DNA of 64,000 nucleotides from Qipengyuania mesophila (lineage in GTDB: Bacteria > Pseudomonadota > Alphaproteobacteria > Sphingomonadales > Sphingomonadaceae), in the NCBI RefSeq assembly GCF_019711655.1, contig NZ_JAIGNU010000001.1, positions 372,001 to 436,000 of the forward strand, in the 5' to 3' direction. Positions within the stretch are counted from its first letter, which is position 1; each line of letters begins with the position of its first letter. Shown here one piece after another: positions 16,201-23,864 of the stretch. Both the position numbers and the translations under genes were made by a program. The notes beneath the pieces were generated by a model. The model searched no databases, was not told the DNA's origin, and saw nothing but the letters and a program-made list of their open reading frames with translations.

Positions 16201-17385
16201 ATGGACATCACCCCTCCTATCGCGTCGCGCAGCAGCGATGCGCTGCCAACGCTGGCCTTTGCGGTCCTGGTGCTGCTTCCCTTCCTGCTGCTCGCCGCCA
16301 GCGGAGGCTTTCCCCAGCAGCACACGACGCGGCGGGAGGCAGCCCCGGCACCGGCGACCGCGCGCCCGCGCGCAGTTCCCGCCCTTCCCGCAGCCGGCAC
16401 GGATACGGTGGTGTTGTCCGAGCTCGATTCGGACGACGCGCTGGCGCGCAACGAGCTCACCGCCTTCGCTGCGATCGGCCCCGGCAAGCCCCTGCCCTTC
16501 GCCTTTCGCGGGAGCGCGGCGGATCGCCTGCGCGCGCGCGACTGCCTGGCGCTCGCGGGCATGGCAGAGGCGGGGGACGACGATAGCGGGCAGCGCGCGG
16601 TGATGCAGGTGGTGCTCAACCGCGTGCGCCACCCGGCCTTCGCCAAGACCGTCTGCGGCGCAGTGTTCGAAGGTTCGCAGCGCCCCACCGGCTGCCAGTT
16701 CAGCTTCACCTGCGACGGCTCGCTCGCGCGCCGCTATCCGGACGCCGCGTGGAACTCGGCGCGCGCCCGCGCGGAAGCCATGCTGAACGGCGCCACCGAG
16801 CCCGCGGTCGGCAATGCGACGCATTTCCATGCCGACTACGTCTATCCCTGGTGGAGCGACCAGCTCGACAAGGTGGCGCGGGTCGGGCCGCACCTCTTCT
16901 TCCGCTGGCGCGGCTTCTGGGGCAGCCGCACCGCGCTCTCGGCACGCTACGGCGGGGGCGAGCCCGATCCGCTTCAACTGCGCGAGACCGCGCTGGCGGT
17001 GGCCGAGGCCAACCCGCTGCCAACCCTGCTGCAGAGCGGCACCGCGGTGCGCAGCATCACCTCTGCCGCGATCGAGCGTCCTGCCGAAGCCGCCCCCGCT
17101 TCGCCTGGCGCGGGGGTGCATTTCGTGCTCGTCGGGAGCGGCGATTCTCCCGAGGCGCTGGTCGAGCGCGCACGATCCTTGTGCACGGGCGAAGGCTATT
17201 GCCGCGTCCAGGGCTGGAGCGAAGCCGACGCAATCCCGGCACGCCTTCCGCTCAACGACGAGGCGCGCCGCACGCTGCGCTTCAGCTTCGTCGCCGCCAG
17301 CGCCGGCGGGGCCGAAGCGGTTTTCTTCGATTGCCGGACCTTCCCCGCACCAGCCATCGGTACCTGCCTGCCCGCGAAGCCGTAA
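16201..17385 (+). CDS. Cell-wall hydrolase, SleB/CwlJ family, membrane anchored
   Basis: 394 aa. A membrane segment at residues ~17-36 is followed by an Ala/Pro linker. The SleB/CwlJ-type hydrolase domain lies at ~115-225: QRAVMQVVLNRVRHPAF, GCQFSFTCDG and THFHADYVYPWW are hallmark strings of this lytic-transglycosylase-like family. The C-terminal ~120 residues are a separate domain of unknown role with two possible disulfide cysteines. Acts on peptidoglycan in the periplasm. It is a single transcription unit with no obvious partner. Confidence 0.88.
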   Translation: MDITPPIASRSSDALPTLAFAVLVLLPFLLLAASGGFPQQHTTRREAAPAPATARPRAVPALPAAGTDTVVLSELDSDDALARNELTAFAAIGPGKPLPFAFRGSAADRLRARDCLALAGMAEAGDDDSGQRAVMQVVLNRVRHPAFAKTVCGAVFEGSQRPTGCQFSFTCDGSLARRYPDAAWNSARARAEAMLNGATEPAVGNATHFHADYVYPWWSDQLDKVARVGPHLFFRWRGFWGSRTALSARYGGGEPDPLQLRETALAVAEANPLPTLLQSGTAVRSITSAAIERPAEAAPASPGAGVHFVLVGSGDSPEALVERARSLCTGEGYCRVQGWSEADAIPARLPLNDEARRTLRFSFVAASAGGAEAVFFDCRTFPAPAIGTCLPAKP

Positions 17386-17447
17386 GGGATTTGGCGCCCC
17401 CGATTCGCCACGCTAATCCTCCTCTCCAACGCAAGGGAGAGAATGGA

Positions 17448-18140
17448 ATGATCGGCAATCCGGATATGACCTACGAAGAGGTGGTGATGGGCCGCCGGTC
17501 GATCCGCGGCTATCTCGACAAGCCGGTGCCGCGCGCGCTGATCGAGGACGTGCTGACCATGGCGATGCGCTCGCCGACTTCGATGAACACCCAGCCCTGG
17601 CATTTCCACATCATAACCGGCCAGCCGCTCGATGCGATCCGCCGGGGCAATACCGAGAACATCCTCGCGGGCGTCCCCGACAGCCGCGAGTTCCGCCGCG
17701 GCGAACCCTTCACCGGGGTCCACCGCGAGCGCCAGGTCGGTGTTGCGAAGCAATTGTTCGGTGCAATGGGGATCGAGCGCGACGACAAGGAGGGACGGCA
17801 GGACTGGGTGCTGCGCGGCTTCCGCCAGTTCGACGCGCCGGTCTGCGTCATCGTCGCCTACGACAAGGAACTGTCGGGCAGCGACGATACCCCCTTCGAT
17901 TGCGGCGCGGTCACCACCGCGCTGGTCAATGCCGCCTGGAGCCGCGGCCTCGGCTGCGTGATCAATTCGCAGGGCATCATGCAATCGCCCGTGGTGCGCG
18001 AGCACGCGGGCATCCCCGACGATCAGGTGATCATGAAGGCGGTCGCGCTGGGCTGGCCCGACGAGAGCTTCCCCGCCAACGCCGTGGTCAGCACCCGCAA
18101 GCCGGTGGCCGAAGCGGCGCGATTCGTGGGCTTCGACTGA
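17448..18140 (+). CDS. Nitroreductase-family flavoprotein
   Basis: 230-aa FMN enzyme of the nitroreductase fold. The FMN-contacting RRSIRGYLDKPVP at residues ~15-27 and SPTSMNTQPWHFHI at ~45-58 are standard; the GLGCVINSQG segment and a C-terminal ALGWPDE complete the fold. It probably reduces nitroaromatics or quinones with NAD(P)H; the true substrate is unknown. ATG at 17448 is preceded by AAGGGAGAG. A GC hairpin follows downstream. Confidence 0.9.
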   Translation: MIGNPDMTYEEVVMGRRSIRGYLDKPVPRALIEDVLTMAMRSPTSMNTQPWHFHIITGQPLDAIRRGNTENILAGVPDSREFRRGEPFTGVHRERQVGVAKQLFGAMGIERDDKEGRQDWVLRGFRQFDAPVCVIVAYDKELSGSDDTPFDCGAVTTALVNAAWSRGLGCVINSQGIMQSPVVREHAGIPDDQVIMKAVALGWPDESFPANAVVSTRKPVAEAARFVGFD

Positions 18141-18260
18141 AAACCGACTCGGCTCGCGGGCATTCGGCGCACGGGCCGTCGGTCTTGCGCCTTTCCTGCG
18201 AGACGAGCGGATCGGCCGTTCATCTGGCAGCAAGGCGCGCGGCACGACCCACCCGGTCGA

Positions 18261-18295
18261 GCGCCGGGCGATCCCCCTCCCCCTCGGCCCGGCGC
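18261..18295 (+). terminator. GC hairpin in 177-base gap
   Basis: Perfect 8-bp stem GCGCCGGG / CCCGGCGC with a pyrimidine-rich 19-base loop, between the nitroreductase stop and the Thr-rich gene. No T-run follows, so it may end the upstream transcript weakly or act as a leader structure of the next gene. I see no gene in this gap. Confidence 0.35.
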
Positions 18296-18317
18296 CACCA
18301 GATTTGTGGAGTGCCCA

Positions 18318-18692
18318 ATGAAAAAGAATATACTGCTCGCTGCCACAGGTTCGTTCCTGGCGCTGACAGCGGTCGGTGCGAATGCGCAGGATGCGGAGCC
18401 GATCGCGGCCGAGACCAGCGTGAGCGAAACGACCACGCTCGACCTGCCGAGCAACAATGGCAACGGGACCATGGTCGAACGCAACAACACCGTCACGACC
18501 ACGACGACCACCGATGCCGACGGTACCGCGGTGGATGTCGAAACCACCGAAGAGCAGCAACAGACGGTGACCACTCCAACGGGCAAGCAGACGACCGTCA
18601 CGCATTCGACCGATGCAGACGGCAAGACGACTACCATGGTCGAGCACGATTCGACCGAGCAGGCGGAGGAGTCCGAAGAGCCCGAGCTCTGA
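18318..18692 (+). CDS. Thr-rich exported protein
   Basis: 124 aa with a clear Sec signal (MKKNILLAATGSFLALTAVGANA, cut before Gln-Asp) and a mature part made almost wholly of Thr, Asp, Glu, Gln and Val. It includes a run of Thr residues and two similar TTT-DADG segments (TTTTTTDADG and HSTDADGKTTT). It is very acidic and likely disordered; no cysteines, no known domain. ATG at 18318 has GGAG upstream. A strong terminator follows. Function unknown; periplasmic, possibly a cation-binding or stress polypeptide. Confidence 0.7.
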   Translation: MKKNILLAATGSFLALTAVGANAQDAEPIAAETSVSETTTLDLPSNNGNGTMVERNNTVTTTTTTDADGTAVDVETTEEQQQTVTTPTGKQTTVTHSTDADGKTTTMVEHDSTEQAEESEEPEL

Positions 18693-18716
18693 CCTCCCGA
18701 TCATAGTTCGGAAAAC

Positions 18717-18753
18717 GGGCCGTCCTGGCGATTGCCGGGGCGGCCCCTTGTTT
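18717..18753 (+). terminator. Rho-independent terminator
   Basis: A near-continuous 13-bp stem (GGGCCGTCCTGGC with GCCGGGGCGGCCC, wobbles allowed) around a GATT loop, followed by CTTGTTTA. It lies 25 bases after the stop of the Thr-rich gene. Confidence 0.75.
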
Positions 18754-18823
18754 ATGCGGCAACCGCTCTGGATCGCCCGCTTCGCCCCATCTATGCATTG
18801 GCGAGAACCGGAGGCGATATTCG

Positions 18824-19597
18824 ATGAGCGACACATTCCTCGACCTGGGCGACGGCTTCTGGACCGTGCGCGGCAGTTTCCACATCGGCGGCGTCTTCGA
18901 TGTCGGGACGCAGTGCTCGCTCGTCCGGCTGGCCAGCGGCAAATTCGTCTTCCTCGACAGCTACGCGCTGACCGACGATGTCCGCGCGCAGGTCGACGCG
19001 CTGACCGACGGTGGCGCGAAAGTGGAGGCGGTGCTCAATCTGCACCCCTTCCACACGCTGCATTGCGAGTGGATGCACGAGGCCTTCCCGCAGGCGAAGC
19101 TCTACGGCACCGCGCGGCATCACAAGCTTTTGCCCGACCTGCCGTGGGAGGGCCTGCGCTGCGAGCAGGACGAGCTCGCCGAGCATTACGGCGAGGACTT
19201 CGCCTTCTCGGTCCCGCGCGGCGTGCCGCTGGTTTGTGCCGACGAGAGCGTCCATTTCTCCTCGGTCCTCGCGCTGCACCGAGCCAGCGGGACCATGCAT
19301 GTCGACGACACATTCGTCTATCTGCGCAAGGGCTTCCCGCTCTCGCTGCTGCCCTTCACCGGGCGGCTCGGCTTCCACCCGACGCTGGCCAAGGCGCTCG
19401 AACCGCGCGCCGGCGCGGCGGACGAGTTCCGCGAATGGGCGATCGGCCTGGGGATCGACTGGGCCGATGCGCGCCGCATCGCCGCCGCGCACAATGCGGT
19501 GCTTTGGCTCGATGGCAAGAAGCTGCCCGACCTGATCGGCGAGGCGCTGGGTCGCGTGAAACCCGCGCTCGACGTGCATCGCGCCGAATACGGTTAG
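18824..19597 (+). CDS. MBL-fold-like protein (DUF4336-like)
   Basis: 257-aa soluble protein resembling a degenerate metallo-beta-lactamase fold: early CSLVRLASGKFVFLDSY, then LNLHPFHTLHCEWM where classical enzymes carry HxHxDH, and a YGTARHHKLLP strand. The metal site is incomplete, so hydrolase activity is doubtful. The TAG stop overlaps the stop of the opposite-strand isomerase gene in a TTAG tetranucleotide. Confidence 0.65.
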   Translation: MSDTFLDLGDGFWTVRGSFHIGGVFDVGTQCSLVRLASGKFVFLDSYALTDDVRAQVDALTDGGAKVEAVLNLHPFHTLHCEWMHEAFPQAKLYGTARHHKLLPDLPWEGLRCEQDELAEHYGEDFAFSVPRGVPLVCADESVHFSSVLALHRASGTMHVDDTFVYLRKGFPLSLLPFTGRLGFHPTLAKALEPRAGAADEFREWAIGLGIDWADARRIAAAHNAVLWLDGKKLPDLIGEALGRVKPALDVHRAEYG

Positions 19598-20220
19598 GCG
19601 AGCGCGACAACCTTCTGGCGCACCAGCGGGAGCTGGTCGTTGCCGAAATACATGTGCTCTTCGCCCGCCTCGCCGGAAACGAACAGCGTCGGCGAACCGT
19701 AGGCGCCGCGCGCGATCGCTTCCTCAGTATTGGCGCGCAGCCGATCCTTGATCGGCTGGGTCGCCGCCTGCCCGGCAAGCGCTTCACCATCGAAGCCCGC
19801 TTCCGTAGCCACGGCGACCAGAACCTCCGGGTCGTCGAGATTGCGGGCTTGGGTGAAATAGGCCTCGAACGCCGCATGGGCGAAGCGCTCGAGCGCGGGC
19901 TGGTCGTCCTCCAGCGCGCAGCAGAAGCGCATCGCGTGGACCGATTTGAGCGGATGGTGCTCGCTCGGGAAATTCATTGCTACGCCCGCCAGCTCAGCCC
20001 ATTGCTTGAGCCAGCCGAAGCTGCGCGCCAGCCGCGCCGCATTCTCGGGCTTGCGGCTCTCGTAGACTGCGGGATTCACCGCGTTGAACACCCCGCCGAC
20101 GAGGAAGGGGCGCCAAATGATGGCATAGTCGAGCCCGTCGAGCGCGGGACGGATATTGGCGAAGGCGAGCCGCGTCCACGGGCTCGACAGGTCGAAGAAG
20201 AAGTCGATCCTCGCACTCAC
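19594..20220 (-). CDS. DsbA-family 2-hydroxychromene-2-carboxylate isomerase-like protein
   Basis: 208-aa thioredoxin-fold protein with the opening IDFFFDLSSPWTRLA, in which SSPW replaces the CxxC of disulfide oxidoreductases, as in glutathione-dependent HCCA isomerases and kappa-class GSTs. GAYGSPTLFVSGE holds the cis-proline. The GTG start (20218-20220) overlaps the preceding GST stop in GTGA, so the two are coupled and both probably use glutathione. The substrate is unknown. Confidence 0.82.
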   Translation of the reverse strand: MSARIDFFFDLSSPWTRLAFANIRPALDGLDYAIIWRPFLVGGVFNAVNPAVYESRKPENAARLARSFGWLKQWAELAGVAMNFPSEHHPLKSVHAMRFCCALEDDQPALERFAHAAFEAYFTQARNLDDPEVLVAVATEAGFDGEALAGQAATQPIKDRLRANTEEAIARGAYGSPTLFVSGEAGEEHMYFGNDQLPLVRQKVVALA

Positions 20221-20915
20221 CGGACGCGCGCCTTGGCTGTGCCGAACAGGTTCTTGCGCTCTTCCTCGCTCATTGCGCCCCTGCGCGCCATGTCGGCGCC
20301 CAGCGCCACGCCGCGGCGCAGCCCCTGGCGCTGCTTGAGCGTGTCGTACCAGCGCCTGACGTTCGGAAAGTCCTCGAGCGGGATGCCCTGCGCCTTCCAC
20401 GTCCGCACCTAGGGGAAGCAAGCCATGTCGGCGACGGTATAGTCGGGGCCGGCGATATATTCCTCCTGCCCCAGCTGACGGTCCATCACACCGTAGACGC
20501 GCAACGCCTCGCGGTGGAAACGCTCGATCGCGTAGGGCAGCTTCTCCTCGGCGTAGAGGTGGAAATGGCCATGCTGGCCGAGCGTCGGGCCGAGATGGCC
20601 GACCTGCCAGAAGAGCCACTGCCGTACCCGCGACATGCCGCGCAGATCGGTCGGGAGGAACTGGCCCGACTTCTCCGCCAAATACAGAAGCACCGCGCCA
20701 GACTCGAAGACCGTGACCGGTTCGCCGCCGTCGGCGGGCGCATGGTCGGTAATCGCCGGGATGCGCCCGTTGGGATTGATCGCGAGGTAGTCTTCGCTGT
20801 GCTGGTCGCCCGCCGCAAGGTTCACCCAGCGCGGCTCGTAGGCGAGCCCGCATTCCTCGAGCATGATCGCGACCTTCCACCCGTTGGGTGCCGGCGCGGT
20901 GTAGAAGTGGATCAT
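20217..20915 (-). pseudogene. Glutathione S-transferase (YfcG/YghU-like) with in-frame TAG
   Basis: 233-codon frame of a glutathione transferase: N-terminal thioredoxin-like domain (FYTAPAPNGWKVAIMLEEC, NPNGRIPAITDH, ESGAVLLYLAE) and a helical C-terminal domain. Codon 169 is TAG (20409-20411) exactly where relatives carry the Trp of a DMACxPWV motif; the frame continues without shift to the TGA at 20217-20219. A single G-to-A change in TGG explains it. The frame after the stop looks fully preserved (RTWKAQGIPLEDFPNVRRWY), so the change is recent, or a sequencing error, or suppressed. The stop overlaps the next start (GTGA). Confidence 0.85.
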
Positions 20916-20967
20916 GGCGTGACTCGCTCCCGTCTCCCGCTGGTCATCGTGCCACGCGCACGCGGGA

Positions 20968-21690
20968 TCAAGCGCGATCTTGTCGTTCTCGCAGCCGCAC
21001 AATGTCGATGCCGAAGTGCTCGACAATCGCGCGCTCTCCCGCTCGGGTGACCGAAATGACGCGGCCCTCCGTCTGCCGCTTCACCCAACCCCGTTCGAGG
21101 AAACATACCATGAGGCCCGATCCGACCCGTCCAGCGATGTGGGGCCGCCGTTCGCTCCAGTCCAGACACGGACGGCAATAGCGCCGTCCCTGTTGGCCTG
21201 CTGCGCCAAGCTCGGCGCCGAGATCGCCGAAAAAGGCCTGACCCTTCTCACTGACTGTCCCGCCGTCGTCGGCCAGATCGATCATCTCCATCGTCTCGAG
21301 CCGGTCGGCAATCGCGACCGCAAGCGAACCGGCGAGGTGATCGTAGCAGCTGCGCGCGAAGCGCAGATCCCGGTCGCGCGGACCTGTTCTGATCGCCGAA
21401 ACGGTCGCGTCGCGCTCGGCGACCAGCGAAAGCATCGATTCGAGCAGGCTGGCTACCTTGGGGGAGCCGAGCCGGAAATAGCGATGGCGACCCTGCTTCT
21501 CCATCGCCAGCAGTTCGGCGTCCATCAGCCGTGCGAGGTGTTCGCTCGCCGTTGGCGGACTGATCCCGGCGGCGTGGGCCAGTTCGCTGGCAGTGAGCGC
21601 GCGACCGTCGATCAGGGCAAGGAGAATACTCGTCCGCGATGGCTCGCCGACCAGGGCGGCGACTTCGGCAATCTGGTTGTTCGTCGGCAT
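20968..21690 (-). CDS. ArsR-type transcriptional regulator, long form
   Basis: 240-aa regulator. The winged helix is at residues ~1-95 (PSRTSILLALIDGRALTA, then ISPPTASEHLARLMDAELL), followed by a ~140-residue C-terminal region holding RSCYDHLAGSLAVAI, as seen in extended ArsR-family proteins. Cys residues (RYCRPC) are present but not the classic metal box. ATG at 21688-21690 was chosen because the domain starts there; longer readings run into the promoter region. It is divergent from two monooxygenase-fold genes, with a palindrome midway, so it very likely represses that promoter. Confidence 0.82.
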   Translation of the reverse strand: MPTNNQIAEVAALVGEPSRTSILLALIDGRALTASELAHAAGISPPTASEHLARLMDAELLAMEKQGRHRYFRLGSPKVASLLESMLSLVAERDATVSAIRTGPRDRDLRFARSCYDHLAGSLAVAIADRLETMEMIDLADDGGTVSEKGQAFFGDLGAELGAAGQQGRRYCRPCLDWSERRPHIAGRVGSGLMVCFLERGWVKRQTEGRVISVTRAGERAIVEHFGIDIVRLRERQDRA

Positions 21691-21739
21691 GCCGGCCCCC
21701 CTTTTCAAACTGCGGCCTATGCCATTGGATCGCACACCA

Positions 21740-21761
21740 TGTTTCGGTCGCCACCAAAACA
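21740..21761. promoter_or_regulatory. Candidate ArsR operator
   Basis: 22-bp near-perfect palindrome: TGTTTCGGT, four bases, ACCAAAACA (one mismatched pair). It sits about 50 bases from both divergent starts (21690 and 21812), the normal place for an operator shared by a regulator and its target operon. The site assignment is inference from symmetry and position. Confidence 0.5.
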
Positions 21762-21811
21762 TTGCGCTGCTGGAAACGCTTACTCGGCAGCCACCCTTTC
21801 GGAGACAAGCC

Positions 21812-22129
21812 ATGACCACCTGCATCATCGAATATCGTATCGATCCCTACAAGCACGCAGAGTTCGAGCGCTATGCGCACAACTGGGCCACGGCAATTCC
21901 CCGCTGCGGAGCCGAACTGCTGGGCTATTTCCTTGCCGAGGAAGGGACGCGCAGCCGCGCCTTCGGGATTTACTCGATCGCCGACCTTGCGGCCTACGAG
22001 GCCTACCGCAAGCAGTTGAAGGACGACCCGGTCGGCAAGGAGAATTTCGAATTCGCGCAGCGGGACCGCTTCATCCTGAGCGAAGAACGCGCCTTCTATC
22101 GCGCCATCGGTGGGAGCGCATCGGCATGA
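21812..22129 (+). CDS. NIPSNAP-family protein
   Basis: 105-aa dimeric alpha/beta-barrel protein: CIIEYRIDPYKHAEFERYA at the start and RDRFILSEERAFYRAI at the end are typical of NIPSNAP-domain proteins. Biochemical role generally unknown. It is the first gene of a two-gene unit: its TGA overlaps the ATG of the next gene (ATGA). Divergent from the ArsR-type regulator. Confidence 0.8.
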   Translation: MTTCIIEYRIDPYKHAEFERYAHNWATAIPRCGAELLGYFLAEEGTRSRAFGIYSIADLAAYEAYRKQLKDDPVGKENFEFAQRDRFILSEERAFYRAIGGSASA

Positions 22130-22476
22130 TCGCGGTGATCTTCGAACTCCACCCTGCCGAGGACAGCGAACAGGACTATTTCGACCAAGCTGCGAAACTT
22201 GCCCCCTTGCTCGCCGATCTCGAGGGTTTCCTCAGCGTCGAACGCTTCGCCTCGCTGTCGCAGCCGGGCAAGTTCCTCTCGCTTTCCTTTTTCAAGGACG
22301 AGGAGGCAGTCGCACGCTGGCGCCGAACGGTCGAGCATCGCAGCAGCCAAGCGCTCGGCCGCGCCGGAGTGTTCGCCGACTACCGCCTGCGGGTCGCCGA
22401 AGTGCAGCGCGACTATGGACTAAAGGAGCGCACGCAAGCGCCCGCCGACAGCAGGGCCGTACACAATGAAGTCTAG
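22126..22476 (+). CDS. ABM-domain (monooxygenase-like) protein
   Basis: 116-aa protein with an antibiotic-biosynthesis-monooxygenase type ferredoxin-like fold: IAVIFELHPAEDSEQDYF, then LADLEGFLSVERFAS and SLSFFKDEEAVARWR, which is the usual strand-helix-strand order. Such proteins act as cofactor-less monooxygenases or heme-degrading/EthD-like enzymes; the last ~25 residues are an unusual polar tail. Translationally coupled to the NIPSNAP gene. Its TAG stop overlaps the TAG of the opposite ornithine decarboxylase gene (CTAG). Confidence 0.75.
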   Translation: MIAVIFELHPAEDSEQDYFDQAAKLAPLLADLEGFLSVERFASLSQPGKFLSLSFFKDEEAVARWRRTVEHRSSQALGRAGVFADYRLRVAEVQRDYGLKERTQAPADSRAVHNEV

Positions 22477-23675
22477 CGCAGGCTGACCACATTGTCGGCG
22501 GCCTGCCGCTGGCGGCTGCCGTCGTAGAGGCTCGCCATCGGCTCGTCCTCGACCACGATCCGCTCGGCCGCGCCGAAACCGTTGAAATCGGTCTTCATCG
22601 CCGCGCCATAGGCGCCGAGCATGCCGATCTCGATATAGTCGCCAGCCTGGATGTCCTCGGGCAGGACGAAGGGGCCCTGCATGTAGTCCGCATCGTCGCA
22701 GGTCGGGCCGTAGAAGGCGAAGTCCATCTCAGGCTTGATGAGGTCGTCCTCGAGCGCGCGGACGGGAAATTTCCAGTCGACATGCGCGGCATCGAACAGC
22801 GCGCCATAGGCGCCGTCATTGATGTAAAGTTCCTCGCCGCGGCGCTTCTCGACCTTGACGATCAGCGACGAATATTCGGCGCACAGCGCGCGGCCCGGCT
22901 CGCACCACAGCTCGGCGTTGTAGGCGATCGGCAAATTGTAGAAGTTCTGGTGGATGATCTGGAAATAGTCTTCCAGCGGCGGGGGCTCCATCCCCGGATA
23001 GACCGAGGGGAAGCCGCCGCCGACGTCGATCATGTCAATAACCACCGAAGCCTCGCCGATGGCGACGCGAACGCGCTCCAGCGCCTGGACATAGGCGAAG
23101 GGCGTCATGGCCTGGCTGCCCACATGGAAGCACACGCCAAGCCAGTCGGCATGCTGGCGAGTCAGCTGTAACAGTTCGGGCGCTTCGGTCAGGTCGCAGC
23201 CGAACTTCGAGGCGAGGCTCAGTTCGGAATATTCGGACGAGACGCGCAGGCGGATGCACAGGCGCAGGTCCTGCGCCGCTTCGCCGTCTTCGTCGCGGCA
23301 GGCCTCGACGATCTTCTCCAGCTCCTCGACGCTATCGAGGCTGAATGTCTTCACGCCATGCGTGTGGTAGGCCTCGCGGATCGCGCTGGGCGCCTTGACC
23401 GGGTGCATGAAGCACAGCGTGGCTTCGGGCAGCGCGCCGCGCACCAGGCGCACCTCGGCGATCGAAGCGACGTCGTAATGCGTCACACCGTTGTCCCACA
23501 GGATCTGAAGGAGGTCGGGCGAGGGATTGGCCTTCACCGCATAGAGCGACTTGCCCGGAAACTTCTCGACGAAGAAACGGGCCGCGCGCGCAGCAGCGTG
23601 CGGGCGGTTCAGGATTACAGGTTCGTCGGGCGCGAGAGCGCGAACTACGGACCGGGCGTCAGGAAAATGCGGCAA
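22473..23675 (-). CDS. Ornithine/lysine decarboxylase, PLP fold type III
   Basis: 400-aa alanine-racemase-fold decarboxylase producing putrescine (or cadaverine). The PLP lysine is in LYAVKANPS near residue 47, the glycine-rich GGGFPS and CEPGRA phosphate-binding motifs follow, and the catalytic cysteine is in GPTCDDADY near residue 325. Substrate choice between ornithine and lysine cannot be read safely. The start is TTG (23673-23675), nine bases after GGGGG. It is preceded by a structured leader with a plausible promoter at 23755-23782, and convergent with the ABM gene through CTAG. It supplies putrescine to the carboxyspermidine pathway encoded next door. Confidence 0.92.
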   Translation of the reverse strand: MPHFPDARSVVRALAPDEPVILNRPHAAARAARFFVEKFPGKSLYAVKANPSPDLLQILWDNGVTHYDVASIAEVRLVRGALPEATLCFMHPVKAPSAIREAYHTHGVKTFSLDSVEELEKIVEACRDEDGEAAQDLRLCIRLRVSSEYSELSLASKFGCDLTEAPELLQLTRQHADWLGVCFHVGSQAMTPFAYVQALERVRVAIGEASVVIDMIDVGGGFPSVYPGMEPPPLEDYFQIIHQNFYNLPIAYNAELWCEPGRALCAEYSSLIVKVEKRRGEELYINDGAYGALFDAAHVDWKFPVRALEDDLIKPEMDFAFYGPTCDDADYMQGPFVLPEDIQAGDYIEIGMLGAYGAAMKTDFNGFGAAERIVVEDEPMASLYDGSRQRQAADNVVSLR

Positions 23676-23748
23676 CTCAAGGGACCCCCAAAACGGTTAG
23701 GTTTCAGACAAGGCTGCCTTGCGGTTCGAGTCCCCTTGGGGCAGCGGA
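23676..23748 (-). promoter_or_regulatory. Structured leader of the ornithine decarboxylase gene (speF-like candidate)
   Basis: About 73 bases of 5' leader. Stem A pairs 23740-23745 with 23713-23718 (GCTGCC/GGCAGC). Its loop holds CAAGGGGAC (23730-23738), which can pair, with one bulge, with GTCCCTTG at 23678-23685. That segment lies between the GGGGG ribosome site and the TTG start. Together they form a possible H-type pseudoknot that would close the start site. Alphaproteobacterial ornithine decarboxylase genes are known to carry a conserved leader RNA (Rfam family named speF); membership here is not tested. A promoter TTGCTT-N16-TATTTG lies at 23755-23782. Confidence 0.5.
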
Positions 23749-23754
23749 GCGGCG

Positions 23755-23782
23755 CAAATAGGGGATATGCGCAAGAAAGCAA
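23755..23782 (-). promoter_or_regulatory. Candidate promoter for the ornithine decarboxylase gene
   Basis: Minus-strand TTGCTT (23777-23782), 16-base spacer, TATTTG (23755-23760). It puts the transcript start a few bases before the structured leader. It lies between the convergent-free ends of nspC and this gene, so the decarboxylase has its own promoter. Confidence 0.4.
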
Positions 23783-23864
23783 GCGGATTCGGCGCGTGCG
23801 GCCTGTCGGCTTTCACAGGAATAAAGGTTCGCGCGGCCCTGCGTTCCGCGGATCGACCGCGCGA

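Noticed and set aside
18501..18660. Repetitive Thr/Asp-rich coding stretch considered as a tandem repeat or CRISPR-like array
   Set aside because: The periodicity comes from codon runs (ACC/ACG/GAC) in a secreted acidic protein; there are no regular spacers.
23719..23745. tRNA T-arm lookalike (GGTTCGAGTCCC) on the plus strand
   Set aside because: The flanking stem bases do not pair properly and no acceptor, D or anticodon arm can be built; the sequence is better explained as the decarboxylase leader read from the other strand.
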